DNA of 64,000 bases from Enoplosus armatus (Eukaryota; Chordata; Actinopteri; Centrarchiformes; Enoplosidae). Location of the stretch: NCBI RefSeq assembly GCF_043641665.1, contig NC_092196.1, forward strand, positions 606,001-670,000, written 5' to 3'. A program made the position numbers and the translations under genes. The notes under the pieces are model-generated. The model saw nothing but the letters and a program-made list of their open reading frames with translations, was not told where the DNA came from and made no database searches. This document shows, one piece after another, positions 1-19,900 of the stretch (positions are counted from its first letter, which is position 1; each line of letters opens with the position of its first letter).

Positions 1-7148
<7,148 letters not shown>

Positions 7149-9031
7149 GGGCCCCCGCACCCTCCTTATTTGCCGTGGGCCCCACCCCACCCCCCAGCCT
7201 GACGGACAGACAGACAGACAAATGCACGGACGGATAGACGGACGGACGGACAGATACAGGAGAGCGACACATGGACCCAGCGATAGACAGGGAGAGATAT
7301 AAAGAGGGAGGCAGTACGCCCGATAGCCAGAGAGAAAGATCGGCGTTTAGCGAGAAAGACAGAAGTTGAATCAAATCAAAAGATGAAATGAATAAAAAAA
7401 AGAGGATTAAGGTAAAAAGAAACTTGAGAACAGAAACCAGATGCCAGGCCAGAAGAGAGACTGATTGAGGATGGAGGGATGAAGGAAAGGAGGGATGGAG
7501 AGAGGGAGGGGCGGTGTCCTCCTAGTGTGCCTTTTTATTGGGCTGCAGCCAGCTCCTCATCTGCTGCAGCTTTAACGGATCCCGCGTCAGACAGGTTTAA
7601 ACAATATGGCCGACATTACTCTCCTTGTAAGGATGGAGCCTTACTGTTGTTGTTTACACCTGTCCACATGGGTTCAGATCTACGGGGCGGACAGATCTGT
7701 GTTTCCTCAGACACACTAGAAGGGGTCCGTCTGTTCCTCTGGTGCCCCCTACAGACCTCTCCAGCCATCTGCAGTCAGTCCTATATTTTAAGGGTGGTTT
7801 TTTTAAACATAGAGATATATGTATAGAAATGTTTTATTCAGAGCTATTATTGATAGAATGCAGTGAGGCAGAGCCGGGAGAGGGAGCAGGGAAACTGCTG
7901 CAGCGGCACAGGGCGGGTAGGTCACGGGTCTGGCGTTAGCTCCACCCATCCCTAACCTCCTAGCCAATGAGAGTCTAGAAGAGGGGCCGCAGATGTTAAC
8001 ACTGCTCTTTAAAGACCTCTCCGAATAGCGGAGAGTTTAGAAGAAGAAGAAAAAAGGAAAAAAATGGAGGAAATATGAGGTTGTAAATATATAATCTTCA
8101 TGTATATGTTAAGAAATGCTGTGTCTGGCCGCCTTGCCTTTTTTAAAAAAAAAAAAAACCCAAAAGGGGGTCTTCTGTGTATTTCCCAGTCCCTTGCTCA
8201 TGATGTGTAGCATAATGTAGCCTACAACAAGGCCGGGGGCTGGGGAGGCACTGAGCTCCCCCTTTCCACGTTTAGCCGAGTGGCGGAAGGCGCAGCAAGA
8301 GACAGTAAGGGGAGCGGAGGTCGCAGCGGGTCCTGCAGTTCTATTGCAGTGACTTAGCTCACACGTGAAATCATTTATAAAACAACTTCATAAAAAAACA
8401 AAACAGCCAGCAGCTATGCTAGCTGGCTAGCGGCCCGCACCTTAAACGGCATATTTTATATATATTATATATATATGATATGTGAGTTAGCCCGGCCCCT
8501 CCGGTGAATGTATTGAAGGCAGCGAGTCAGGTGTGAGGTTTTGCTACACCTGCACGAATAAGTCCTGCAATGACAGACAGACAAGGTGTGTCTGAGACTT
8601 TCTGCTCATTGTCTTCTTCTTCCAGCGCTGGACGCTCAAGGCTAGTCTTTGACAGGATGGCTTTCTCCTCAGAGGAGCTGGGGGGAGGTGGGGTGGGGTC
8701 CATAAGACCGACCATCCCTGCATTAAAGCCTTCTTTGTCGTGGCCTCTAATGCTTCAAAATAAATATGCTCAAGACTGGCCTTGGCTGAGCGCAGGAAAC
8801 CAAAAAATAAAAAGGCGAAGTCTTCCAAAGCTCCTTGCCTTGAGCTCAGAGACGGTAAAATCTGACTGAAGGGGAGCGGCTTCCTCGTTCTCTCTCCCAA
8901 TCTGCCAAAGGCCTGTGGGCGGAGCCTCCAGACCCTGCCTGCATATGATAATGAGGGGGCGGGGTCTACGCCTGGACGCTCCCGCCAAGATTAAGAAAAG
9001 ATTAGAGAAGAAATGAAAAAGAAAAAAAAAC

Positions 9032-9039
9032 CTACCTCA
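9032..9039 (+). promoter_or_regulatory. let-7 8-mer seed site
   Basis: CTACCTCA is the full complement of the let-7 seed plus the A opposite position 1. It lies in the igf2bp1 3' UTR, ten bases before another seed match. Confidence 0.6.
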
Positions 9040-9048
9040 GGGTAAAGT

Positions 9049-9055
9049 TACCTCA
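9049..9055 (+). promoter_or_regulatory. let-7 7-mer-A1 seed site
   Basis: TACCTCA, close enough to the 8-mer at 9032 for the two to overlap in Argonaute footprint. Both may not be used at once. Confidence 0.45.
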
Positions 9056-9845
9056 GTATTCCTAACTTTTTTTTGCTTGCTGGTGTTTTATATAAGAAGA
9101 AAAAAAAAAGAAAAGAAGAGCTGATAGTCCTGAATATTTTTTATTTTTTTAAAGAAAAAAAAGTATTTTTTTTTAGGTATTGTCTTGTTGCTTTGGTTAT
9201 TTTTTTCTGTTTTTTTTTTTTTTTTTGGGTGTGATGATGGTTGAATGAGCTCAGGATGACGAGAAGGCTGTGTTGTTTTTTTTTGGTTTTGTTTTGTTCC
9301 AAAGCAGAGAGATAAAAATGCTGATCTCGAGAGGAAATGGGTCAGTGCCATTTTGCCTTTTTTTTTTTTAGGTGAGGAAACAAGCCCTCTGTCTTCCTGA
9401 AGTGTGATTGGAGCAGCCGTTGTCTGAAACGGAATATTGGCCAATGGGGAGTAGTGTTAACTCGAGAGGGGGGTGGGGGATGGGGGGGTCCTAACGTGCA
9501 CACTGGTGACTGGACACGCCACTGGGTTGATGCTGATGATTCTTACTGTCTTACTGTGCGCCCCGAACGGACCTCCCTCTCCTGCCTTATTGTGATGACA
9601 TCATCATGAAGCGCCAAACATTATGAGAGGGCTTTAAAGTGTTCAAGAGGTTAAGCCCCCCCCCCCCCACACACACACACACACACCTCCCCACCCTCCA
9701 CAAAGAAGGCACGCGAGAGTGAGCCCGATCTCACCCTTGTCTTTCTTTACCTTTCTCACCTGGAGGTTTGGGAACTTGGTCAGATCAGAGTTGTGCTGTC
9801 CATCTACAGCCTAACTGTACATGGAGACGGGAGAGGGCATCCTAC

Positions 9846-9881
<36 letters not shown>

Positions 9882-11667
9882 GAACTAGCTCTGACTTCTC
9901 TGAATGTGAATATTTATTACCTGTGCACTGACCACGACACCTCAGATGCTCCCTGTTGGCTACATGTGCGCTTGGTGTGTGTATGTGTGCGAATGCAGGT
10001 AATGCGCGTGTGTGTTTGTGTTCGCCGGTTTTAAATGTTCATTTTTCCTTTTTTGTTTTTTTTTTGTTTTCGTCAGGGGGTGTGGTTGTGGGTGAAACTT
10101 TAAGAAAAGCAGAAAAAAAAAAGTAGGACGAGAACCTATGGGCCCCTCCGCCTGTGTTCCAGCTGACCGCGGAGGGATACATCCAAGAACCTTTTGAAGA
10201 AAAAAAAATGGGAGCAAAAAAAAAACAAACAAAAAAAACGACATTAACACAGCTGAGTAATAGATTAAAAACCTGTACATATATTTCAACAACAATAACA
10301 ACAAAAAAGGTGATCACGATACTTTTTTTGTATTTTTGGAGAAAAAAAAAGCATAAAGATATCAGAATGTGGGAGGGGGCGATTGCGCCAAGTCACCAGA
10401 GGGGCACTGCCAGACAGCTCACAGCCTTTTTCAATGTCTTAACCTGCGCACGGCGACGCCCATCGCCAGTCTCCATGTCGGCCACCCCACCAGCTCGCCA
10501 TCAAAACAGGGGAGGGGGGGGGGGGGAGAAAAGTCTATTCTACCATGTCTATGCTTCCATTTTTGTCTCAGAGGCGGTAACTTCACACTTCAACATAGTT
10601 GCTCTGTGTCAAGTTTCCGCCTCTTCCCAAAACCATAGAGCTCTGTTCATCACAACCACCACAAGACACGCCATTTAGGAGTCACTATTCAGCCTGCAGC
10701 CATTTGGATTGGTTAGGATTCATTTCTTCTTCTTTTTTGAATTGTTTTTAAACTTTTTTTAAATTTTTTTTTATTGAGTTTTTGACAATACAGCAAGCTT
10801 TATTTGGACGTGACATCTGGGGGACGTACTGTTGCACTAATTCGCTGAAATATGTCGACAACGTCAAACAACAAATCGAAACGACCGAGAACCTCCTGGA
10901 ACACCTGATGCAAAATTCCTTCTAAGAGGGGGGGGGGGGGGGGGGGGCAATGTAATGCTTTCTCCTCATTTTTATTTCTTTTTACCCCCCCCACCCGCCT
11001 TCTGTACTCCAGGAGAAGAGTGAGATGTTTTTGTTTTTTTTCAAATTTCCTTTTTTTTTTTTAACACACAAAAAAAAGAAAAGTTCATTTCATTTCTGGA
11101 GCGGGGCGGGAACGTCAGGGTCCCTCGCCCTCTCTTGCGCTGGTCTCCACCGTGTTCGTTTTTACTTCTGTTCAAGACCTTTGTTTTGATTTCCTTACTT
11201 TAACCACCATTTCTTTTTTTTTTCTTTTCTTTTTGCAATCGATGTTCTGGAAAAAAAACAAACAAAAAACAAACAAAAAAAACAACTGAAAATTGATAAA
11301 TCTGATCATGTTTTGTTCTTTTTTTTTTTTTTTCCTTTCTTGCTTTTGAATGCACAAATCTATTTAACCGAAACATGCTACTTAATACGACGAACTACTA
11401 ACACGTAACTCAGTACATGACAGTAACTGTGCCAAAACACACAGCAAGGGGGGGGGGGCTCAGCCGAGAATGCAGTATGGAGCCATTTTGAGCAAATAAC
11501 CTGTAGTACTGAACTCACAGATGGTCTTAAGGTAACTTCAGTAGTATTTCAGGGGGAAGATTACTACATTCAAATGGCGAGATCTCATCTTGTAACTGGG
11601 CTCTTCTCATTAGAAGAGACGATGCTTTTTATGGTTGATGTTGTCTCCACACACGAAAAGAGAAAGA

Positions 11668-11702
<35 letters not shown>

Positions 11703-13109
11703 CACCATGCTACCTGCCACTTCCTGCTCTGTGGCAGTGAGAACGGCTCACACATGATCTAAGCCTGCATCTCGACCGGGGACAGAAACCTGCTAGAACT
11801 TCCTTATGTTTTCATCGGACCTGGATCATTTCTGGGCCCAAAAGTGAAACCCTCTTGTCCTTTTTTTTTTTTTTTCAATGCAAGTTGAGTGACATATTGA
11901 TAGGTTGTATCAGCTAGGACAGAGTGTGCCACACACTGTAAAACAAAAAGAAAATTACACACTAAAATGTAAACCTCAAACTTACATGATTTTGTTGTAC
12001 CAAGCTTATTCCAAGATCGTTTAAAGGACCTCACCAGTGCATGTTTTACCCCATTTCCTTTGAATTGCTACGTAACATTTTTGCTGTGTATTTTCTAAAA
12101 CATACCGTACCGCCACATTTAGATTTGTCAATCCTGATTGGTTTCCGTTAATTTCACTATAATATGAAAGTTAGGGTTAGGGTTAGGGGGGCCCCTTTCC
12201 GAAAACCTGCCTTGATTTGATACTTTGATGATGTAAATGACCCAACAAAATGTACAATTAAAGGAGCTTTCTTCTCAAAAAAAACAAAACAAAAAGAAAG
12301 TAACGTTTACAGTCAGTGTTTCTCGCCAAAAAAGTTTAACAAAAGTGTTCCTTCCTAATTCAAGCCACTTTTAAGCCCGCAATAATTTTCTTGGCCACTT
12401 GGGGGCAACAAAAACAAGCTGTAAGGACAACACTGACACAACATTTACCTTTTTTAAGGTGATTCGGCAAACTTTTTCAGCAAACAGTTGCCTTTCGGAC
12501 CATGGGGCAAAAATAAGAAATAGCTGGCTCTTTAGCTGCTAAATGCGCCGCTGTGTCTGTCTGTCCAGCAGGTCCTGCACGGCGGGTTTATGAGAGCCGT
12601 GAGAGTGAACCAAAACATTGAAGCTGCTGTTGAACATTCTCTGCATTACAGTTCCATTGTTATTATAAAAATATTGATTAGAGCAGCTTTAAGTGTCTGC
12701 AAACTGACTGAAAGTAACGGAAAAAACACTACCGCATGCTTTAGAAAATGCTCAGCACTCATGTAAAGCGTGGGGGCTAAAAACTCACTGGTGTTGTCCT
12801 TTTTTTATGGAACGATTGGAAGCATGGAAATTCAGAGTTTTGGGTGAACCATCTCGCCCAGCTTCTTGTTCGTGGCAGCAGAGCACTTTGCTTTAGCGAG
12901 ACCTCACAACAATGTAGCTCAGCCCACGACGGACACTAAACAACTGACAGACAGACAGACTCCGAGCTCTTGCGAGGACAGTTTCGCTACAAAACAGCGC
13001 AAACTCCTTCGGCCCCCTCGAACATGAGGCCCGAACGGAGACCCGAACGGAGGGGGGACACGCCTACCGAGACGAAACAAACAAACCTCTTGACACATAA
13101 CTAGGAACG

Positions 13110-13117
13110 CTACCTCA
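13110..13117 (+). promoter_or_regulatory. let-7 8-mer seed site
   Basis: A second perfect CTACCTCA, 4 kb downstream of the first pair in the same 3' UTR. Confidence 0.6.
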
Positions 13118-13718
13118 AAACATAAGCAAACTCAGCCAGAAGATTGTTTCTTTTCTTTTCTTTTATTACAAACAGACAAGAGCAAACAAGTCAGTCGGAC
13201 AGACATGCAGACAGAAAGGACGGACTAGTCTATGTTACAGTCACAGTTTTAGATGTTTCCCCTCCAAGTCTTATTTATTTTTAGGTTTCTGAAATTGTAC
13301 CTCTCCAGCTTTGAGATGGGACTGTAAAAATAAATGAGTAAATAAGAAAAAAAAGGCTAAACCCCCCCAAATTTTGGACACATTGTGTTGCAGGGTGACG
13401 TGGGCAGGCATGACGAGGATCTGATTGGTCCAGGTATGGCCCAATCGCGACGAGGTGTTAACGGTTTCTTTTTTTTGTTGTTGACAACTGAACTGTTCAA
13501 AGTACTGATTCTAGCCACTCACCTCACTTGGACTCAGAACTTAACTTAGCACCGCGTTTTTTTGTTTGTTTGTTTTTTTAACCTGCCTCTGACCGCTAAA
13601 AATGACCCACAATCCTCCCTTCAGCTCCGCCCTGCTGCTCCGCTTCCCTTTCCCTGTGATTTCACCTCCTGAATCAAGGGGCACGAACACCTGTAACCAT
13701 GTAATTTGTTTTGTTGAT

Positions 13719-13725
13719 CTACCTC
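13719..13725 (+). promoter_or_regulatory. let-7 7-mer-m8 seed site
   Basis: CTACCTC followed by T rather than A, so it is weaker than the 8-mers. Confidence 0.4.
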
Positions 13726-15083
13726 TTGGGAAAAAAAAGAATAGGTAAATGGTAAAAAAAAAAAAAAAAAAAAAAAAAAATTGGTTTTTTTTTTGAAAAA
13801 GGACAAAAAAAAATAAATAAATGAAAGTTGCTTGAAAGAAATATAGGTAAATGAATAACTGGGTAGCGGCATCTCCATATACTGTAGTGGATAGTCTATT
13901 AAAGGAAAAAAAAACTTTTACTTCTTCCAAAGATGATTTTTGTTTTCTTTCTCCATTTTAGTTGTTTTTCAAAAGGATTATGAAATTGAATAATAATCTT
14001 AAAAAGGAGAGACAAAAACCTACCACCCGTTTTTCATTTTCTTCTTCTTTTTTTTTTTTAAAAAACCCAACATAAATGAGATTTCTTTATCCAATTTGCA
14101 TTTTCTTTCGTTCATTTTCGTTAAACTTCCACTTTTTTTTAACCTCAAAATACTCCTTCACGTTTTATTTTGGTTGACTTCTAACCCCCCCCCCCCCCCC
14201 CCCCCTCTCTCTTATTTTATTTTATTTTTTCTTATGACAGCAGATTGTATCTCTTGTGTTTGGGTGCATTTAGCATTTTCTTTCTCTCTGTGAAAAGCCT
14301 ACATGAGTTAGAGCGCCCTGTGAGGACCTTCTACACTGATCGACTGATCTATTTTCACTTCTAACGAGTCGTTTGACAAAAAAAAAAGCAAAAGGACCTG
14401 TTGTTTTAGCTGACTGTGTGGCCGCGGGTGGAAAGGGGGGGGGGGGTCAACTAGGCTAATCTGATCTGGGCTCAGCCCCTCAAAAACCTGAAAACTCAGA
14501 TCTCCATGCGACGAGGCTGCTTGTCCCGGCCGCGGAGATGCAGCGTCTTCCCCCTTCCACCAGATGGCGCCGTTGGTCTTTACAGTATATGGACTTTCAC
14601 CCTCTGCCTGCCTGATTCCTTTAGTCCTCATCAACACTTGTTTTAAACTCCTTGTAAACAAAACAGAGCATAGATATGAATGTGTTATTAAAAGATGAGA
14701 AAACGGACCCTCTCGCCTCCGTGTGGTCTTTTTCTTTGTTGTTTTGTTTTTTTGTATTTTTACATTTCTCGACTCTTGAATGGTCCCGGCCTCTGTCTCA
14801 GCAGTCCAGACGTCCATTTCCGGTAAAAGCAACCACAAATAATGTCAAGAAGCCACATCTCCTTTTTATGGACAAGAGCCGTGTGGAAAACCTTGGCCTG
14901 AAATGCAACAAGTCCATACAATGCAAACATGAGACACCCCGACAGAGGGATGAAGAAGAACTAACGGTCCAGTCTCTGTGGAACCAGATCAGACCTGATC
15001 TGTGTGTTCTGAGTGACGAGTCCTCTGTCGGTGGTATTCTCCAAAGCACTGATGAACACTATAAACAAGAGTATGTCTATATG

Positions 15084-15090
15084 TACCTCA
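15084..15090 (+). promoter_or_regulatory. let-7 7-mer-A1 seed site
   Basis: TACCTCA near the distal end of the 3' UTR, so it would be present only on the long transcript form. Confidence 0.4.
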
Positions 15091-15958
15091 GCCACAGGTG
15101 TTATTGTCACTGTGCTTAAATATGACTTTTTTAAAAAGCAGTATCACCCGGGACTCACCTATTTACTGTAGTGTCACGTGTTATCATTTCATCATTTCAA
15201 CCATACTACTTTTACTATACTGCAATCATTTACATCAATCTGCTCAGCCACCCCCCCCCCCGACACTGAACCGAATCAATTCAGAAAAACGCCTGATCGC
15301 AGAGAGATGCTTCATTCAAGTCATTCTCTTCTGAAAACCGCACAGCAGCAAACATAATCTGGAACACCCACAACTTCCTTCCTTCTTTCTTTTCTTTCTT
15401 TCTTTCTTTTTTTTTCTACTTCTGAAGTTGCTATAGAAACTCAGCATTCAGCACGAGAAGACCAGCGAACAGATTAGACTGAATGAAACACAACAATACT
15501 TCCTTCATTCTACTCTAATTTCGAATCAAGGACTTTTCCTTTTAACCGAGTATTGTTAGAGTTAAGAATATAATTTATTTATTTTTTTTATATAGATTTA
15601 TTTTCCCAGCGTTTCTGTGCGTTTTTTTGCTGAAATCAAAAGGAAGCGAAACTGGCAGGAATCTCTCTCTCTCACACTTCTTGGTAGGGAAGTTGTGATA
15701 AAAGGGAATTTTTTTTTTTTTATTATTATTATTACTGTCCGGACCCCCCAGAGGTGAAGAAACTCTGACAGAGTAAGTCTCGTGAAAATGTCCAGTCTAC
15801 ATTCTGGTGTTTTCCTTTTTTATTATTATTTATTAATCCTGTTGAACATCTCGTTTCCGTGAAGTTTCTGGTTTGCCATGTTGAACGTGTTTCTCTTTTA
15901 TTCCGTATGTTTTATAGTCACGTTTGAACTCTTATTTTACACGTGCTGTAGGTTTGAA

Positions 15959-15969
15959 AATAAAATAAA
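15959..15969 (+). terminator. Probable igf2bp1 poly(A) signal
   Basis: Two overlapping AATAAA hexamers (15959-15964 and 15964-15969), followed by the GT-rich stretch 'tgggtgggggttg' at 15976-15988, the normal arrangement for a cleavage site. No transcript evidence is available. Confidence 0.6.
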
Positions 15970-16270
15970 AATCCGTGGGTGGGGGTTGAACACATGGATG
16001 TCCTAACGGATCAGTTGGCTTTGTTTAGTCCATAATCACGTTTCGATTCTCACTCTGTAATTGAATATTCGAGAGAAATACACATTTCTCCTCCTCTGTG
16101 CACTATAACTCTCTCTGTGCTGCGGCTACTGCCGCCTAGTGGACACTCGGCAGAACAACATGACAGACCAGCCAACGACCTGAGGACATGCCGGTTTGAT
16201 ACTTTCACTTTTCGCCCTAAAGCCTGAATGAAGACAACTAGGGTTGACCCCCCCCCCCCCCAGAAATGTA

Positions 16271-16322
16271 TGTTACTTAATAAACAATAAACAGTTTCTG
16301 ATTCTGATTCTGATTCTGATTT
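16271..16322 (+). mobile_element. Non-LTR retroposon 3' tail with (TTCTGA)n
   Basis: AATAAACAATAAACAG followed by about four copies of TTCTGA. The same ending occurs at 46840-46887 and, reversed, at 19688 and 39218, so this is the shared 3' end of one LINE-like family (L2-type in my judgement). Only the tail is visible here. Confidence 0.6.
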
Positions 16323-16902
16323 AACCCCATAAACCCTGCTTCTAGGCCTAGCTTTGTACTGCGCTGAACAAAACAGCTCAAACTAGCCAGAGTCTGAACT
16401 TGGAATTGGTGACTGACCTGAGGGCAGCTGGAAGCAGCACCTCAATGAAACACACGCACAGTCAGAAACTATGAATTTTTTTTGTAGTTCCAACAGATCT
16501 GAGAGAAAAGGCTCAATTCGGCAAAGTGATTTTGCTTGAGTAATCTTTAAAAAAAAAATCTAGCTCTAATTACATTTACAAAGCACACGAAAGCAATTTG
16601 AAACCAGCTATTGCTTAACTTTTGACTTTCTTCAAACCTCTGCCGAATCAGTGTCCGTGTGATGACATCTGGAAACAAACATCGCATGTATTTGTGATTA
16701 TAATACATGCAAACCGCCTTCGTCTTGTCAGAATCTCTATTGTTGCCGAGGTGAAATGCTTCGATACATAGACCTGTTTTAACATACGGTGTGTATTGCG
16801 AAGAAGGGGTTATCATACTATACTCAGTCGTGTATGTCGCAGGTGCAGCATCCATTCTGCACATATATACTTATACACACAGGTGTGGTTGCTGTAAACA
16901 AC

Positions 16903-16991
16903 ATGGATCTGAGTGAGGGCAGAGAGGATGATGTCCCACCTTCTAAAGTCTCCCTCTCTGTGGAACATGGCAGCCAGACCAAATCTAAGAG
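16903..16991 (+). CDS. NLR exon 1 (start codon exon)
   Basis: Encodes [15 protein letters not shown] and on to a split Arg codon. This opening is characteristic of fish NLRC3-like proteins. An AG at 16881-16882 could be the acceptor of a 5' UTR intron. The donor is gtggga. Confidence 0.9.
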
Positions 16992-19900
16992 GTGGGATAA
17001 GGATTTTTAACCATTTCTTAGCTGAGGTGTGAAAGCATTGAACCTCACCATTGATCGGAGTAAAAAAAAAAAAAAAAAAAGTATCTCTGTTCTCTGTTAA
17101 AGCCCAGTCCAGCAGGAAAGACCAGAGTCCCCCGAACCCAGCTGTGTGTCTATGGAGAGCAGCCACTCCATTGATGAACCCTTCAACTTTAGAGATGGAG
17201 ATCACCCCACGGCGCAGAGGTGAGAATATATTAAATACACCATTTAAAAAAAACACACACAATCAAAAGGAAGACATTTGAAATGACGATCCTATATGCA
17301 CTTCTGTCAGAGTCCAGCAGGAGGAGCCAGACTCCTCTGCACCCGCCTGTGTGTCCATCAAAAGTGACCGCTCTATGATGCTGCCTCTTGTCTTCAAACA
17401 TGAGCGCCGCTCTTCTAAACAGAGGCAAGACTTGACTTACATTGGCAGCTGACTCTCCTCACGCACAACATCAGATGCAGCCCTCCGAGCAGCATCGCCA
17501 CTGGAGCTCACGTTGGGGTTTTTTTAGGCCACATTTGGGGTGAATTCGGGCCAGCAGCGGGGAGGACCCAAACACACCATAGCTGAGGAAGAATGTTCAG
17601 TGATTTATTGCGGAAGCTAAGGTATCAGTTAGATGTCGGCAGGCAGGTTTAGGTACAGATTCCGGAGAGCAGAATACAGGCTTGAAAGAGGGACAACATC
17701 GCAATTTTGACGAATTGGCAAAGGAACAATGGGCCGGTATATATATATGGGGGATGGAGGATGGGTGGGGAAGCTCAGGCGAGGGGAATGAGGTGACTGC
17801 AGGGCAGATGAGAGTGGCAGGATCTGGAGTGAAGTGGGAGGGCATCAGGTGGACAGTTAAAGAATAGCAATGGCTTGGTTTGGGGTAGTGGGTAACAATA
17901 TTGGACCTCGATCATGATGAGAAAGCTTGTCAATTTGATTTGAATTGAATTGCTTGATGGAGAAAGAGTTTTGATTCGGATAAGTGTATGCCCGTGTGTG
18001 TGTGTGTGTTGACATCTGTGGATCAATTCCTATGTCGTGTTTGTCTGCACAGAGTTCACCAGGAGAGATCAGAGGGTACCACCGGTCACTCTGACAATGA
18101 GAGCAACGAAACAGATGTGGCCTCCACGTTTATGGTGCGTAAAATCGTCCACATAATTGAAGTTTTGTTTTACACGGGCCTGACCGCTCCCCTGCTTCGA
18201 AGATGCCAAAATGATCCAAGCTGTGAACTGACCATTCGCTCAACTCACCCCAGAACAGCAGTAGTCCAAACCTAGCTTAGCAACTGTAACTAGGCTTGGC
18301 AGGCCTGTCAAACTTTGGATTTCTCCGAATGCCGAAATGGTATAGTAAAGTTTGTAGGGTAGTATCTTTTCATCAATCTATATGTCCAAGTACGTTTTTC
18401 TATAGTAAGCGTCCAAATGATCCAAAGGGTCATTGGAACATTTTTTTAAATTACATTTTATTCATAATACCGGACCACAGCCTGATATTAGGACTAACTT
18501 GCTCCAACCTGTAGTACACAGAAAATGCTGCTTCATTATTTACTCTTTTTGAGCCTCAGTCTTTTAGTGTCATATTTACAGCGTCCCATTTACAGGGTCT
18601 GGGTTTCAGCTGTAGTCATTATTTCAGCTGACGCAATACACAGTTGTGGGCTGGAAATGAGAAGTTTTCAAAAAAGTTTTTTTTCGAGGAGTAAGTCTGC
18701 CACTTCTATTGTAAACATGTGCCATGTGAGAACAGAGAGCTTTATGGGAATGGCACCAATAATTAAGGGGGGGGGGCATTCATTCCGAGATGTGAGAGTG
18801 TTTGTGAGGGCGGCATGGTGGCGCAGTGGTTAGCACTGTCGCACGGGAGGTGAAAGCTGGTTAGAGCGGGTTGGGGGTTCGATCCCCGGCTGCCCCCGTC
18901 ATGTCGAAGTGTCCTTGAGCAAGACACTGAACCCTAAGTTGCTCCCGATGGAGACCAGCACCTTGCATGGCAGCTCGGTCGACATTGGTGTGTGAATGTG
19001 TGAGTGAATGGGTGAATGAGACTTAGCTGTAAAGCGCTTTGGGAACCGTGAAGGTTGAAAAGCGCTATATAAGTGAGATCATTTACCATTTACCATTTCT
19101 GCTGGCAAGGAGCCAGGTTGTCCACAAGCTGCCATTCGGAATAAGCCCCTTTTATATGTTGTTGACTGCAGGTTATACGTTTGTTCTGGGGCCTTAACCT
19201 TGCTACATCCCATTAATTTCACATGAAAGTTTATATATTTACGTATTATTATTCCAGCTTCTAGAGGAGAACATCATCACTTTTGTGAAGACTGTGCTGA
19301 AGAAGTTCCAGGGAATTCTTAGTCCAGATTACCCAGAATGTGAGGAGGCGATGGATGATGAGGAGGAAGAACAGATGAAAAGCAGCCAACAGGCGCTTTT
19401 GAAGATCACACTGCACTTCTTGAGGAGACTGAGGCAGGACGAGCTGGCTGACTCTCTGCAGAGAAGTACGTTTTTGTACAGGTTTAACTTGCCGATTGAC
19501 GTAGACTATCCCCCAAGGTTGGTCAAGGGTTTAAACAACTTTATACCATAAATAATAAGAACAGTCTCAATGGATAATGCTGTACAGCTGTGATTGTAAA
19601 TGGTTAAGCACAGTGGTTTGTATTGAAAGTAGAGAAACCATCCCCACTTGCATATACAATCAAAACTATGCCCACCACATGTGAGCTGAATCAGAATGAG
19701 AAATACTTTATTGATCCCCCAGTTAATGCATGTTTGCCCCAAAATTACTATATTGCTCATACAGTTTAATTTGTTGTTTTTACTTGTAGGAACTCTTTCC
19801 GCAATGTGCCAAAATAAGCTCAAAAATAATCTTAAGGGGAGGTTCCAGTGTTTTTTTGAGGGAATTGCTAAAGCAGGAAACCCCACACTTCTGAATGACA

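Larger units (their letters stand above)
7149..15990 (+). other. igf2bp1: igf2bp1 3' untranslated region (inferred extent)
   Basis: About 8.8 kb with no supported coding segment between the igf2bp1 stop and a strong poly(A) signal. It is rich in A and T homopolymers, has a (GACA/GACG)n tract just after the stop (7201-7255), several C/G runs and CA microsatellites at 9669, 9849 and 11671. Mammalian IGF2BP1 also has a multi-kilobase 3' UTR regulated by let-7, and matching sites are present here. The end point is inferred from sequence alone. Earlier AATAAA motifs (7391, 8759, 8806, 13329) could give shorter forms. Confidence 0.7.

Noticed and set aside
9768..10034. Open frames with poly(His-Thr) or poly(Val-Cys)
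   Set aside because: They are translations of CA/GT microsatellites, as in about twenty other places in the window.
12169..12189. Telomere-like TTAGGG repeats
   Set aside because: Only about two and a half units, too short to be an interstitial telomere; likewise the CCCTAA pair near 29828.
13541..13930. 129-codon - strand frame rich in Phe and Lys
   Set aside because: It is made of A/T homopolymers inside the igf2bp1 3' UTR.
18811..18890. tRNA gene candidate with A and B boxes
   Set aside because: It has box-like motifs but no acceptor-stem pairing or anticodon arm, and it continues into a longer repeat body, so it is a SINE head.
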